DNA from: Oxalobacteraceae bacterium OTU3CAMAD1
GTDB lineage: Bacteria; Pseudomonadota; Gammaproteobacteria; Burkholderiales; Burkholderiaceae_D
NCBI GenBank assembly: GCA_024123915.1
Contig: CP099650.1
Span: 7,130,001 to 7,194,000, forward strand
DNA length: 64,000 nucleotides
Direction: 5' to 3'
A model generated the notes under the pieces. That model was not told the origin of the DNA. It was given only the letters and a program-made list of their open reading frames with translations, and did no database searches. A program made the position numbers and the translations under genes. Shown here one piece after another: positions 55,040 to 62,716 of the stretch; within the stretch, counting starts at the first letter, position 1, and every line of letters starts with the position of its first letter.

Positions 55040-57802
55040 ATGGCCGATCTGAATAACTTTGTGTCGCTGAACCCTGCACTTTTTGAACAACACGATCGGC
55101 TCGTCAAATTAACCACCCCGCTGGGCGACGATATCCTTTTACTGCAACGCGTACTCGCCCATGAGCGTCTTAGCCGGGGCTATGAGTACACGATTGATTG
55201 CCTCTCAGCAAACCACGATATTGAGCTAAAAAAACTCATTGCACAGCCTGTTACTTTGTGGGTACGCCAGACAGACCGAGCGTATCTGCCCGTTCATGGC
55301 TATGTGCATATGGCGAAACGCCTGGGCAGTGACGGCGCGTTCACGTTCTACCAGATGTCATTTGCGCCGTGGTTGCACTTCCTGAAATTTCGAAAAGATG
55401 CCCGGATCTGGCAAGACAAAACCGCCGACGACATTCTTCGCGACGTCTTTAATGTTCATCCGCAGGCCCAAGGAAATTTCCGTTTTGATGTGAGGGAGCC
55501 GGCCCTGCCGCGTTCGTACTGCACGCAGTACGAGACCGATTGGCATTTCGTGCAGCGACTAATGGAAGAAGAAGGCTGGTACAGTTTTAACGAGCAACAG
55601 CCCGATGGTTCCGGGCATGTACTGGTGATCACCGATACCGCATTCGAGCTCAAGCCTATCGCTCAGGAACAAATTCACTTCCACGCGGGAAGCACCGAAG
55701 ACGAACTGAACAAGATCACACATTGGAGCGCGGACCGAAGTTTGGCGCCCAGTCAACTCACCACCAGAACCCACGATTACAAAGCGCCAGACGTGTCTAA
55801 GCAGAGCAATACCGTCGTGCATTCCGAGCATGGCGATCTGCCCGGCCAATTGGAGGTCTATGAATACACCGGCGCTTATACCTACTCAAAACAGGAGCAC
55901 GGCGACAAACTGGCACGCTTAAAAGTGGAGCAATGGGAGTCAAGCATGAAGCGCTTCTCTGCCATTTCCGGCGTGCGTTCTCTGCCAGCGGGTGGCTGGT
56001 TCACCTTCGAAGACCATCGAGTGCATGAACCCGATGCACCCGAGGACCGACAGTTCCTGGTCATTGCGGTGGAATGGTGTATTGAAAATAATTTACCGCT
56101 CTCGAATACGGTGAAGGATTTCCCCGGCAGTCTCTTACCGCAGTTGAATGCCTCTAAAGCCTCCATGGGGCTTGACTCGGCGCAGGGCCAGTCCGCCTCG
56201 ATAAAATTAATGGAAAACGGGCATACGGGCCACTGCTTTAACCGCATGGAAGTCCAGCGCCGTAAAGTGCCGTTCCGTAGCCCGTTTGAACACCCCAAGC
56301 CAACGTTGCATCCGCAGACCGCCGTGGTGGTCGGTCCCGCGGACGAAGAGGTTTATACCGATCACCTCAACCGCGTCAAAGTCCAGTTTCGCTGGGATAG
56401 GCAAAATCCCGGCGATGAGCGCGCCTCATGCTGGGTGCGTGTCAGCTATCCCAACGCCGGTCAAGGCTGGGGGGGCATCAATGTGCCGCGCATCCGGCAG
56501 GAAGTCATCGTCACTTTCCTCGATGGCGATGCGGACCGGCCGGTCGTTACGGGGCGACTCTATAACGAAGATCAGGCCCCTCAATGGCATACGGACGGCA
56601 GGCTGTCGGGTTATAAGTCCAAGGAATACAAAGGCAGTGGTTTCAATCAGCTGGTGCTCGACGACACGACCACGCAAAACAGAACCCATCTTTATAGCAG
56701 CAGCGCCCATTCGCAGCTCAATCTCGGTTACCTAGTCAGCCAGCAAGGCAATCAACGCGGGGGCTTTTATGGTTCAGGGTTTGCGCTCAGCACTGATGAT
56801 TTCGGCGCCGTCGTCACGCAAAAGGGCCTGTACCTCAGCACCTTTGGCCGTCCGGGACCGCAAGGTACTCAGCTCGATACGATCGAAGCCACTGCGCAAC
56901 TTAACGCCGGCGCGTCGCTCACCAAAACGCTGTCTGAAACAGCATCGAAAGCGGGCGCCGAGGCGCTGATCGGCCAAGACGCGCTCAATCAGTTCATCGA
57001 TGCCACCCAGGACCGATACGACGGCGACGGGCAAGGCGGCGCCAATCGGTTCAAAGAGCCGATATTGCTGGCGGCATCGTCCTCAGGAATCGGGCTGGCC
57101 AGCGCCAAAGGCACGCATGTGCACGCCGGCGCCGAAGTAACGCTGTCGTCGGGCACGGATATCAACATCGCGACAGGCAAAAGCCTGCTCGCCAGCATCG
57201 CAGAAAAAATCAGCCTGTTCGCCTTCAATGCCGGCATCAAATTATTTGCCGCCAAAGGCAAAGTTGAAGTTCAAGCACAAAGCGACGATCTCGATCTGAT
57301 CGCCGAAAAAGTGGTGCGACTGCTATCGACGACGTCGCGCATCGAAATCCATGCCAAAGAAGAGGTGATGATCTCCGCCGGCGGTTCATTCATAAAGATC
57401 AACAGCTCCGGCATTACCAATGGCACGTCCGGCACTTGGACCGCGCAGGCGTCGATGCACACCATGCCAGGACCGGCGAACAAATCATACGTGATGCCCC
57501 ACGTAGCCAAATCTGAACTACAGAAGACCGATGTGGAGTTTCGTCATCTCACCGATTGGGGAGCACCGTTGGCGGGTGCCGCGTATAAAGCGACGTTGAG
57601 CGACGGCAGCATACGCAAGGGCATACTGGACGCGCTGGGAGTAGCCCGCATCAGTGATGTGCCACCAGGCGTCGGCGCCAAGATTGAATATGACTATAAG
57701 CCGTTACAGGCAAGTTCCACGGTCAGTACCGAACTGGACGACGACGTGCATGAACTACTGAATTGGACACCACGCGGCGCGAAAAACAAAGGTCAGGCAT
57801 GA
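55040..57802 (+). CDS. vgrG: Type VI secretion tip protein VgrG with C-terminal extension
   Basis: A 920-residue spike protein. The N-terminal gp27-like part (LLLQRVLAHERLSRGYEYTI, GYVHMAKRL, RSYCTQYETDWHFVQRLMEEEGWY) is followed by the gp5/OB-fold region (HLNRVKVQFRWDR, SCWVRVSYPNAGQGWGG, RQEVIVTFLDGD, RPVVTGRLYN), then DUF2345 with beta-helix repeats to about residue 815. The last ~90 residues (FRHLTDWGAPLAGAAYKA... SDVPPGVGAKIEYDY) look like a transthyretin-like domain, which in other VgrGs docks a cargo effector. Its stop overlaps the effector start (ATGA), which fits that role. No T6SS structural genes are nearby, so this is an orphan cassette. Confidence 0.93.
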   Translation: MADLNNFVSLNPALFEQHDRLVKLTTPLGDDILLLQRVLAHERLSRGYEYTIDCLSANHDIELKKLIAQPVTLWVRQTDRAYLPVHGYVHMAKRLGSDGAFTFYQMSFAPWLHFLKFRKDARIWQDKTADDILRDVFNVHPQAQGNFRFDVREPALPRSYCTQYETDWHFVQRLMEEEGWYSFNEQQPDGSGHVLVITDTAFELKPIAQEQIHFHAGSTEDELNKITHWSADRSLAPSQLTTRTHDYKAPDVSKQSNTVVHSEHGDLPGQLEVYEYTGAYTYSKQEHGDKLARLKVEQWESSMKRFSAISGVRSLPAGGWFTFEDHRVHEPDAPEDRQFLVIAVEWCIENNLPLSNTVKDFPGSLLPQLNASKASMGLDSAQGQSASIKLMENGHTGHCFNRMEVQRRKVPFRSPFEHPKPTLHPQTAVVVGPADEEVYTDHLNRVKVQFRWDRQNPGDERASCWVRVSYPNAGQGWGGINVPRIRQEVIVTFLDGDADRPVVTGRLYNEDQAPQWHTDGRLSGYKSKEYKGSGFNQLVLDDTTTQNRTHLYSSSAHSQLNLGYLVSQQGNQRGGFYGSGFALSTDDFGAVVTQKGLYLSTFGRPGPQGTQLDTIEATAQLNAGASLTKTLSETASKAGAEALIGQDALNQFIDATQDRYDGDGQGGANRFKEPILLAASSSGIGLASAKGTHVHAGAEVTLSSGTDINIATGKSLLASIAEKISLFAFNAGIKLFAAKGKVEVQAQSDDLDLIAEKVVRLLSTTSRIEIHAKEEVMISAGGSFIKINSSGITNGTSGTWTAQASMHTMPGPANKSYVMPHVAKSELQKTDVEFRHLTDWGAPLAGAAYKATLSDGSIRKGILDALGVARISDVPPGVGAKIEYDYKPLQASSTVSTELDDDVHELLNWTPRGAKNKGQA

Positions 57803-59403
57803 CCACGCCGCCAGATGACAAAGGCATTCTGGACGACGCGTGGGAGCAGATCGTCGGCGGCATGGATTGGCTCAAATCCGTGCTTTTTGGCGAATTCGCC
57901 GACCATCGCCCCCTCTCTGCCGTCATTGCCGATATGCTGGTGAGTTTTCTGCCTGGCGTAGTGATCGTCACCAGTGCCCGTGACGCGGTCGCAGTCATTT
58001 TGCGGCTGGCCAACCATCCAGAGAAGCGCGAAGATGTGATGGAGTGGGTGCTGCTGAGCGCCTGCCTGATCGTCATCGCATTGCCACTTGCGATGGCCGC
58101 TGGCGGCCTCGCGGCGGCCGGTGTCGGTGCCATTGTCGGCGGCATCGCCGGCTCGGAGTTGGGCGCGGCGTTGCGGGCAGTCATGCTGCTGTTAATTAAG
58201 GAAGCGTCCAAGCTTGTGGAACTGGTGCGGTTCCTACAAAAATTCATCAAGGGAGACATCTTAAAATTTTTGCGCGCGGTTAAATTTGCCCAATACGAGA
58301 AGCCTCTGATTCAGGCACTGAGCAAGATCAGTGGCAAGCTTCTCGAAATCGTCAAGTCGCTACGTACCCATCTGGAAAGTCTGCGCTACTTCGATAGCGT
58401 AAAGGACGCCATTACCAAGCTGGTCGAGTGGGAGAAGATGTTTTATGCGGTACAGCAGGACGCGCTCAAGCACATTCCGAAGGCGCTTGTCGAACTTGAC
58501 GCCCGACTCGGAAAATTGTTGGCACAGACCGCACCCAAGGAAGCGCACACGGTTTCCGCAGGCGTGCAGGCCGATAAAACGGCCGCAGCGGTCCCAGCAA
58601 CACAGCGGGTCAGGGACACGCCGGGCAAGGTACTGGCGAAGGTAGAGGATAAGGCGCCTGCGGCAGGTGCTAAGCCCAAGCCAGCCGCCAAGCCCACGCC
58701 CGAACCAAAGGGAACTCCAAAGCCAGTTCCGGATCCCCCGCTAAAAGACACCCCTGAGCCGGTCAAGCCGCCTGAGGATGGGGCCAATACGAAGAAGCAA
58801 GCTGTGGCTGATGCAGCGGCGGCGGCAGACAAGGAGCGCATTACGCAGTTATCCAAGGAAGGAAAGATTGCTGAAGCGCAAGCGATTTTACAACCTCATT
58901 TAGACGCTGCTAAAAGCGCGACGAACCCAGCAGAAAAAAGAGCTGCGATGGATGCCATCGTGTCGAGATTGGATGTAACCTCGGACAAAGAAAAAATGTT
59001 TTGGTCTGGCAATAAAGACTTAGCGGCAAAAATCGCAACAGAAAAGGGGAAAACCATCTTAGAACAGACGCCTGGTGGTAAGGTGATTGACGGATGGGAC
59101 GATCTAAATAATACTTTTTCCTGGAATCCGGCCGACATGGAACCACACGGCTGGGATTTATGGGGCAATGTGTCTTCAAACTATTCGAAAGATGCTTTGG
59201 GCGAAATTGATGTCATACAGGACTTCGAAAAATTTCCTGGAGGAGGCCCTACTTGGCGTGGAAGAGAGTGGCCGACCATCGTGAATGAAGGAAAAGTGAG
59301 TTCAATCAATATTTTTAGCATGGACCGCTCGGGCAACATACTTGACACGATGAAAGTCGACCCCTATGGCGATGCTGCCGAGAAATTATTTGGAGGCAAG
59401 TAA
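57799..59403 (+). CDS. Putative T6SS effector with C-terminal toxin domain
   Basis: A 534-residue protein coupled to vgrG. Residues about 35-125 hold hydrophobic, Gly/Ala-rich helices (SFLPGVVIVTSA, LLSACLIVIALPLAMAAGGLA), as in effectors carried across membranes. Helical sequence follows to about 250, then a long Pro/Lys/Ala-rich linker (about 280-350). The C-terminal domain from about 405 (MFWSGNKDLAAKIA, GKTILEQTPGGKVIDGW, PHGWDLWGNVSSNYS) looks like a polymorphic-toxin module, but I cannot assign its activity. The linker-to-toxin change and falling GC toward the 3' end are typical of exchanged toxin tips. A 12-codon longer frame overlaps vgrG. Cargo role is inferred from position. Confidence 0.72.
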   Translation: MTTPPDDKGILDDAWEQIVGGMDWLKSVLFGEFADHRPLSAVIADMLVSFLPGVVIVTSARDAVAVILRLANHPEKREDVMEWVLLSACLIVIALPLAMAAGGLAAAGVGAIVGGIAGSELGAALRAVMLLLIKEASKLVELVRFLQKFIKGDILKFLRAVKFAQYEKPLIQALSKISGKLLEIVKSLRTHLESLRYFDSVKDAITKLVEWEKMFYAVQQDALKHIPKALVELDARLGKLLAQTAPKEAHTVSAGVQADKTAAAVPATQRVRDTPGKVLAKVEDKAPAAGAKPKPAAKPTPEPKGTPKPVPDPPLKDTPEPVKPPEDGANTKKQAVADAAAAADKERITQLSKEGKIAEAQAILQPHLDAAKSATNPAEKRAAMDAIVSRLDVTSDKEKMFWSGNKDLAAKIATEKGKTILEQTPGGKVIDGWDDLNNTFSWNPADMEPHGWDLWGNVSSNYSKDALGEIDVIQDFEKFPGGGPTWRGREWPTIVNEGKVSSINIFSMDRSGNILDTMKVDPYGDAAEKLFGGK

Positions 59404-59405
59404 AT

Positions 59406-60017
59406 ATGACAGCCGCATTTAGCGAGTTTATGCGTCAATACAAGATGACCGGTAGCGAAAAGGCGGACGGTTACAGCCAATCCGCTTTTATTGGATTGGA
59501 TGAGCATGAAAAAGAAGAGGTCTTTAACATTTTAGCGACGGAGCTTCCCTATTCAGTTCAATGGCTATTTTTTCTAAATAAAGAAAGAGCCTTGCCTCTT
59601 GTTAAACAAGAAGAAAAAAAATTGCGTGGTGATGGGTATGCACGCGTGTACATGCTTCAGGAAGAGTTACTCGATCACACAGGCGATCTTTCCTATCAAA
59701 AACATATGATTGAAGATTACCCGAGTTACGTTGATTACCTAAAACCATTGGTGGTAGATGCAATTGGCCGAACGCCTCCGACCGTAGAGTCAGTTAGCTT
59801 TCTTAAACACGTTATCTTGACCGAAACCGACAGTGATGCGGTAGCAAGAGCAGCACGCAGATTGCTAAGCGCGCTTAACGTTCCGCGCGTCACCGAAGCT
59901 GACCAGACTAACTATAGAAAGTTAATCGGAGAATTGCGAAGCGACAACATCAAGGAGAAACTAAATGTCTTCACGCGACTAACAAAGCTTGAAACCGAAT
60001 TATCATCGAATGCCTGA
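59406..60017 (+). CDS. Putative immunity protein for the adjacent effector
   Basis: A 203-residue acidic, mainly helical cytoplasmic protein without signal peptide or recognised domain. GGAGG at 59392-59396 precedes the ATG, and only 2 bp separate it from the effector stop. The position right after a toxin-like 3' end is the standard place of an immunity gene. Its codon use is visibly more AT-rich than the rest of the window, again a sign of horizontal exchange. The helical pattern near the C-terminus (ARAARRLLSALN, TRLTKLETEL) could be HEAT-like. Function is inferred only from context. Confidence 0.6.
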   Translation: MTAAFSEFMRQYKMTGSEKADGYSQSAFIGLDEHEKEEVFNILATELPYSVQWLFFLNKERALPLVKQEEKKLRGDGYARVYMLQEELLDHTGDLSYQKHMIEDYPSYVDYLKPLVVDAIGRTPPTVESVSFLKHVILTETDSDAVARAARRLLSALNVPRVTEADQTNYRKLIGELRSDNIKEKLNVFTRLTKLETELSSNA

Positions 60018-60061
60018 GTGGGAAATTTTAAACTCATCAAACTCCTGAGATAGGAATTAGC

Positions 60062-60328
60062 ATGGCGCTGCCCATTGTTCGTTTGGGGGACATGACTTCT
60101 CATGGTGGCACCGTTATCACCGCATCGCCGACTCACAGTATCGGAGGCATTGGCATCGCACGCATGGGTGACAACATTGCGTGCCCGCTGCCTGGACATG
60201 GCGTAAATGTTATTGTCGAGGGTGCGACGACTTATCTCGTTGGCGGACGAATGGTCGCTTTGCACGGTCACAAGTGCGCTTGCGGATGTACGCTTATCTC
60301 CAGCCTCGCTTCGGCAACGCACGGTTAG
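60062..60328 (+). CDS. PAAR-domain spike tip protein
   Basis: An 88-residue protein with typical PAAR content: IVRLGDMTSHGGTVITASPT, ARMGDNIACPLPGHG, VNVIVEGATTYLVGGRMVALHGHKCACGC. The repeated His/Cys residues bind zinc at the cone tip. Such proteins sharpen the VgrG spike. It stands free, not fused to the effector, and lies 44 bp after the putative immunity gene. The spacing and order vgrG-effector-immunity-PAAR suggest one transferable unit. Confidence 0.88.
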   Translation: MALPIVRLGDMTSHGGTVITASPTHSIGGIGIARMGDNIACPLPGHGVNVIVEGATTYLVGGRMVALHGHKCACGCTLISSLASATHG

Positions 60329-60480
60329 CACATTTTTTGGTATCTTCTGGATGTATCGAAAGATGAAGGGAATATACAAACTGGTGTTCAGAATTTTGAA
60401 TAACAGTAACTCAAGCAAGGCGTCAAAATCCACCGCAGGCTCGGCACGCTCACGGCGACTGGCCACCCAATGGAGCGCAA

Positions 60481-60621
60481 ATGACAACCCTAAGAGCCTG
60501 GATGGGCGAACGCCTTGATACGCCTGAGAAAGCGCGTACCACGCTGTCGAATATTGCTGCCGGTGGTGGCGTAGTTGGTTTTGTCCTAACGCTGGTAGCC
60601 GTACTAATCGCTCACGTCTGA
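60481..60621 (+). CDS. Small single-helix membrane protein
   Basis: A 46-residue ORF: a charged N-terminus (MTTLRAWMGERLDTPEKART) followed by one hydrophobic segment (about 28-46, AAGGGVVGFVLTLVAVLIAHV region). GGAG at 60472-60475 precedes the ATG and a hairpin follows at the stop. It lies 152 bp after the PAAR gene on the same strand. I do not recognise a family. It may belong to the T6SS cassette or be an unrelated small gene. Confidence 0.45.
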   Translation: MTTLRAWMGERLDTPEKARTTLSNIAAGGGVVGFVLTLVAVLIAHV

Positions 60622-60668
60622 GGAAGATCCTCAGACGTACTCTGGCCTGACGCGCAGCGTCAGACCAG
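60614..60668. terminator. Two tandem hairpins between the T6SS cassette and can
   Basis: ACGTCTGAGGA (60614-60624) pairs perfectly with TCCTCAGACGT (60628-60638). CTGGCCTGACGC (60642-60653) pairs with GCGTCAGACCAG (60657-60668) with one mismatch. There is no T-run, so these are terminator-like stems between convergent genes. Confidence 0.55.
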
Positions 60669-60673
60669 CCGGT

Positions 60674-61351
60674 TTATCCCAACTGATCCTCATACTTGCC
60701 CAACCTGACCGCCGAACGCGGCGCTAACTCATGCGCGGCGGTGACGGTCATGCCCAGGTCGTGCAGCTTGCCGTCCTCGATACCGTAGACCCAACCATGC
60801 ACGGTCACTTCCTGGCCGCGATCCCATGCATCCTGCAGAATCGTGGTCTGGCAAACATTGGACACCTGCTCCACCACATTCAACTCCACCAGCCGTTTCG
60901 ACCGCTCCTGGCTTGGCATCACATCGCCCATATACCGCTCGTGCTTCTGGTTGACGTCCTGCACGTGGCGCAGCCAATTGTCGACCAGGCCGAAACGCTG
61001 GCCGGTCATCGCCGCGTGCACGCCCTTGCAGCCGTAATGGCCGACGATGATCACATGCTTCACCTTCAGCACATCGATCGCGAACTGCAGCACCGACAGC
61101 GCGTTCAAATCCGAATGCACCACCACGTTGGCGATATTGCGGTGGACGAACACGTCGCCCGGCGCAAGGCCCAGCAGCTCGTTCGCCGGCACGCGGCTGT
61201 CCGAACAACCGATCCACAGATATTCCGGCGCCGCCTGCGTGGCGAGCCGGTTGAAGAAATCCGGATCGCGTTCCACTTCCGATTCGGCCCATTTGCGGTT
61301 GTTTTCCAACAGGCCGCGCAACGGGGAATTGCTGATGTCTTGATCGCTCAT
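60674..61351 (-). CDS. can: Beta-class carbonic anhydrase
   Basis: A 225-residue zinc enzyme that interconverts CO2 and bicarbonate. Zinc ligands and catalytic dyad are in WIGCSDSRVPAN and IIVGHYGCKGVHAA; HRNIANVV and GWVYGIEDGKLHDL are also typical. It supplies bicarbonate to carboxylases. AGGAGC sits before the ATG at 61351. The longer frame adds 14 unlikely residues. It lies after dnaJ but a hairpin separates them. Confidence 0.94.
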   Translation of the reverse strand: MSDQDISNSPLRGLLENNRKWAESEVERDPDFFNRLATQAAPEYLWIGCSDSRVPANELLGLAPGDVFVHRNIANVVVHSDLNALSVLQFAIDVLKVKHVIIVGHYGCKGVHAAMTGQRFGLVDNWLRHVQDVNQKHERYMGDVMPSQERSKRLVELNVVEQVSNVCQTTILQDAWDRGQEVTVHGWVYGIEDGKLHDLGMTVTAAHELAPRSAVRLGKYEDQLG

Positions 61352-61375
61352 GAATGCTCCTCTTGTACATAAGAA

Positions 61376-61414
61376 GACCGCCGAGCCGCCCAAAAAATGG
61401 GCTGCGCGGCGGTC
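61376..61414 (-). terminator. Terminator-like hairpin after dnaJ
   Basis: GACCGCCG (61414-61407) and CGGCGGTC (61383-61376) form a perfect outer stem; AGCCC/GGGC extends it with a T-rich loop. TTCTT follows. It lies between the dnaJ stop and the can RBS, about 45 nt after dnaJ. Confidence 0.65.
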
Positions 61415-61457
61415 CGATATTACGCGTCCTGTGTGACGACTGGGTTACACAAAACCG

Positions 61458-62588
61458 TTACTCAAAAAAGTCCTTCACCTTGTCACGCCAGGTTTTGCTT
61501 TGCGGGCTATGCTTGGCGCCGCCCTCGGTGGTCAGCTTCTCGAAGTCGCGCAGCATGTCCTTCTGCTTCTCGGTCAGCTTGACCGGGGTCTCGACCGCCA
61601 CGTGGCAGAACAAGTCGCCCGCAAAGCCGGAGCGCACGCCCTTGATGCCCTTGCCCTTGAGGCGGAAGGTCTTGCCCGACTGGGTGCCCTCCGGGATCGT
61701 GAACGATACTTTACCAGAGAGCGTCGGCACTTCGATCTCGCCGCCCAGCGCCGCCTTGGCGAAGGAGATCGGCATCTCGCAATGCAGGTCGTCGCCCTCG
61801 CGCTGGAACACCGTGTGCGGCTTGATGTGGATCTCCACATACAAATCGCCCGACGGTCCGCCGTTGGTCCCCGGTTCGCCGTTGCCGGACGAGCGGATAC
61901 GCATGCCGTTGTCGATGCCGACCGGGATCTTCACTTCCAGCGTCTTGTTACGCTTGATGCGGCCCTGGCCCGCGCACGCGGCGCATGGCTCGGGAATGAC
62001 CTTGCCGGTGCCGTGGCATTTCGGGCAGGTCTGCTGGATGCTGAAGAAGCCCTGCTGCATGCGCACCTGGCCGTGGCCCGCGCACGTGGTGCAGGTGACC
62101 GGCGAGGTGCCCGGCTTGGCGCCGGAACCGTGGCAGGTGTCGCACTTGTCCCACGACGGCACGCGGATCGTCGTGTCGAAGCCGTGGGCGGCCTGCTCCA
62201 GCGTGATCTCCAGGTTGTAGCGCAGATCGGCGCCGCGATAGACCTGCGGGCCGGCGCTGCGGCCACGGCCGCCGCCACCGAAGATGTCGCCGAAGATGTC
62301 GCCGAAGGCGTCGCCGAAACCGCCGGCGCCGCCGCCAAAGCCGCCACCGCCGCCCATGTTCGGATCGACGCCGGCGTGACCGTAACGGTCATACGCCTCG
62401 CGCTTTTCCGGATTGGTCAGCATCTCGTAGGCTTCTTTGACTTCCTTGAATTTTTCTTCCGACTCTTTGCTATCCGGATTGCGGTCCGGATGGTATTTCA
62501 TCGCCAGTTTGCGATAGGACTTCTTGATCTCGTCTTCCGACGCGTTTTTTGCGACACCAAGTGTCTCGTAGAAATCACGCTTTGCCAT
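61458..62588 (-). CDS. dnaJ: Chaperone protein DnaJ
   Basis: A 376-residue Hsp40. J domain with HPD ([10 protein letters not shown]), Gly/Phe-rich stretch (about 75-105, partly [18 protein letters not shown]), four zinc-binding repeats ([32 protein letters not shown]) and the C-terminal substrate-binding domain. It loads unfolded proteins on DnaK and triggers ATP hydrolysis. The gene follows dnaK on the same strand with two hairpins in the 128-bp gap. Confidence 0.97.
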   Translation of the reverse strand: MAKRDFYETLGVAKNASEDEIKKSYRKLAMKYHPDRNPDSKESEEKFKEVKEAYEMLTNPEKREAYDRYGHAGVDPNMGGGGGFGGGAGGFGDAFGDIFGDIFGGGGRGRSAGPQVYRGADLRYNLEITLEQAAHGFDTTIRVPSWDKCDTCHGSGAKPGTSPVTCTTCAGHGQVRMQQGFFSIQQTCPKCHGTGKVIPEPCAACAGQGRIKRNKTLEVKIPVGIDNGMRIRSSGNGEPGTNGGPSGDLYVEIHIKPHTVFQREGDDLHCEMPISFAKAALGGEIEVPTLSGKVSFTIPEGTQSGKTFRLKGKGIKGVRSGFAGDLFCHVAVETPVKLTEKQKDMLRDFEKLTTEGGAKHSPQSKTWRDKVKDFFE

Positions 62589-62632
62589 TTTGTCGGGACC
62601 TTGCTGTATTTATACTGTGTGCTGATTACGCT

Positions 62633-62671
62633 AAAAAGCCGAGCTGGCACCGCTTACACGGCCGCTCGGCT
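62633..62671 (-). terminator. Terminator between dnaK and dnaJ
   Basis: AGCCGAGC (62671-62664) pairs with GCTCGGCT (62644-62637) and four more T follow on the minus strand. It may end or partly attenuate dnaK transcripts before dnaJ. Confidence 0.7.
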
Positions 62672-62679
62672 CGGCGCTC

Positions 62680-62701
62680 GCCGCTTCGTAGGGGAAGCGG
62701 C
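62680..62701 (-). terminator. Hairpin just after the dnaK stop
   Basis: GCCGCTTC/GAAGCGGC is a perfect 8-bp stem with a six-base loop, 15 nt after the dnaK stop. No T-run follows. It may protect the dnaK mRNA end or act with the next hairpin. Confidence 0.5.
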
Positions 62702-62716
62702 GCTCTTGCGGACAAA

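Noticed and set aside
60351..60518. 55-codon frame (MYRKMKGIYKLVF...) after the PAAR gene.
   Set aside because: No RBS, low-complexity sequence, and it overlaps the better supported 46-residue ORF in another frame.
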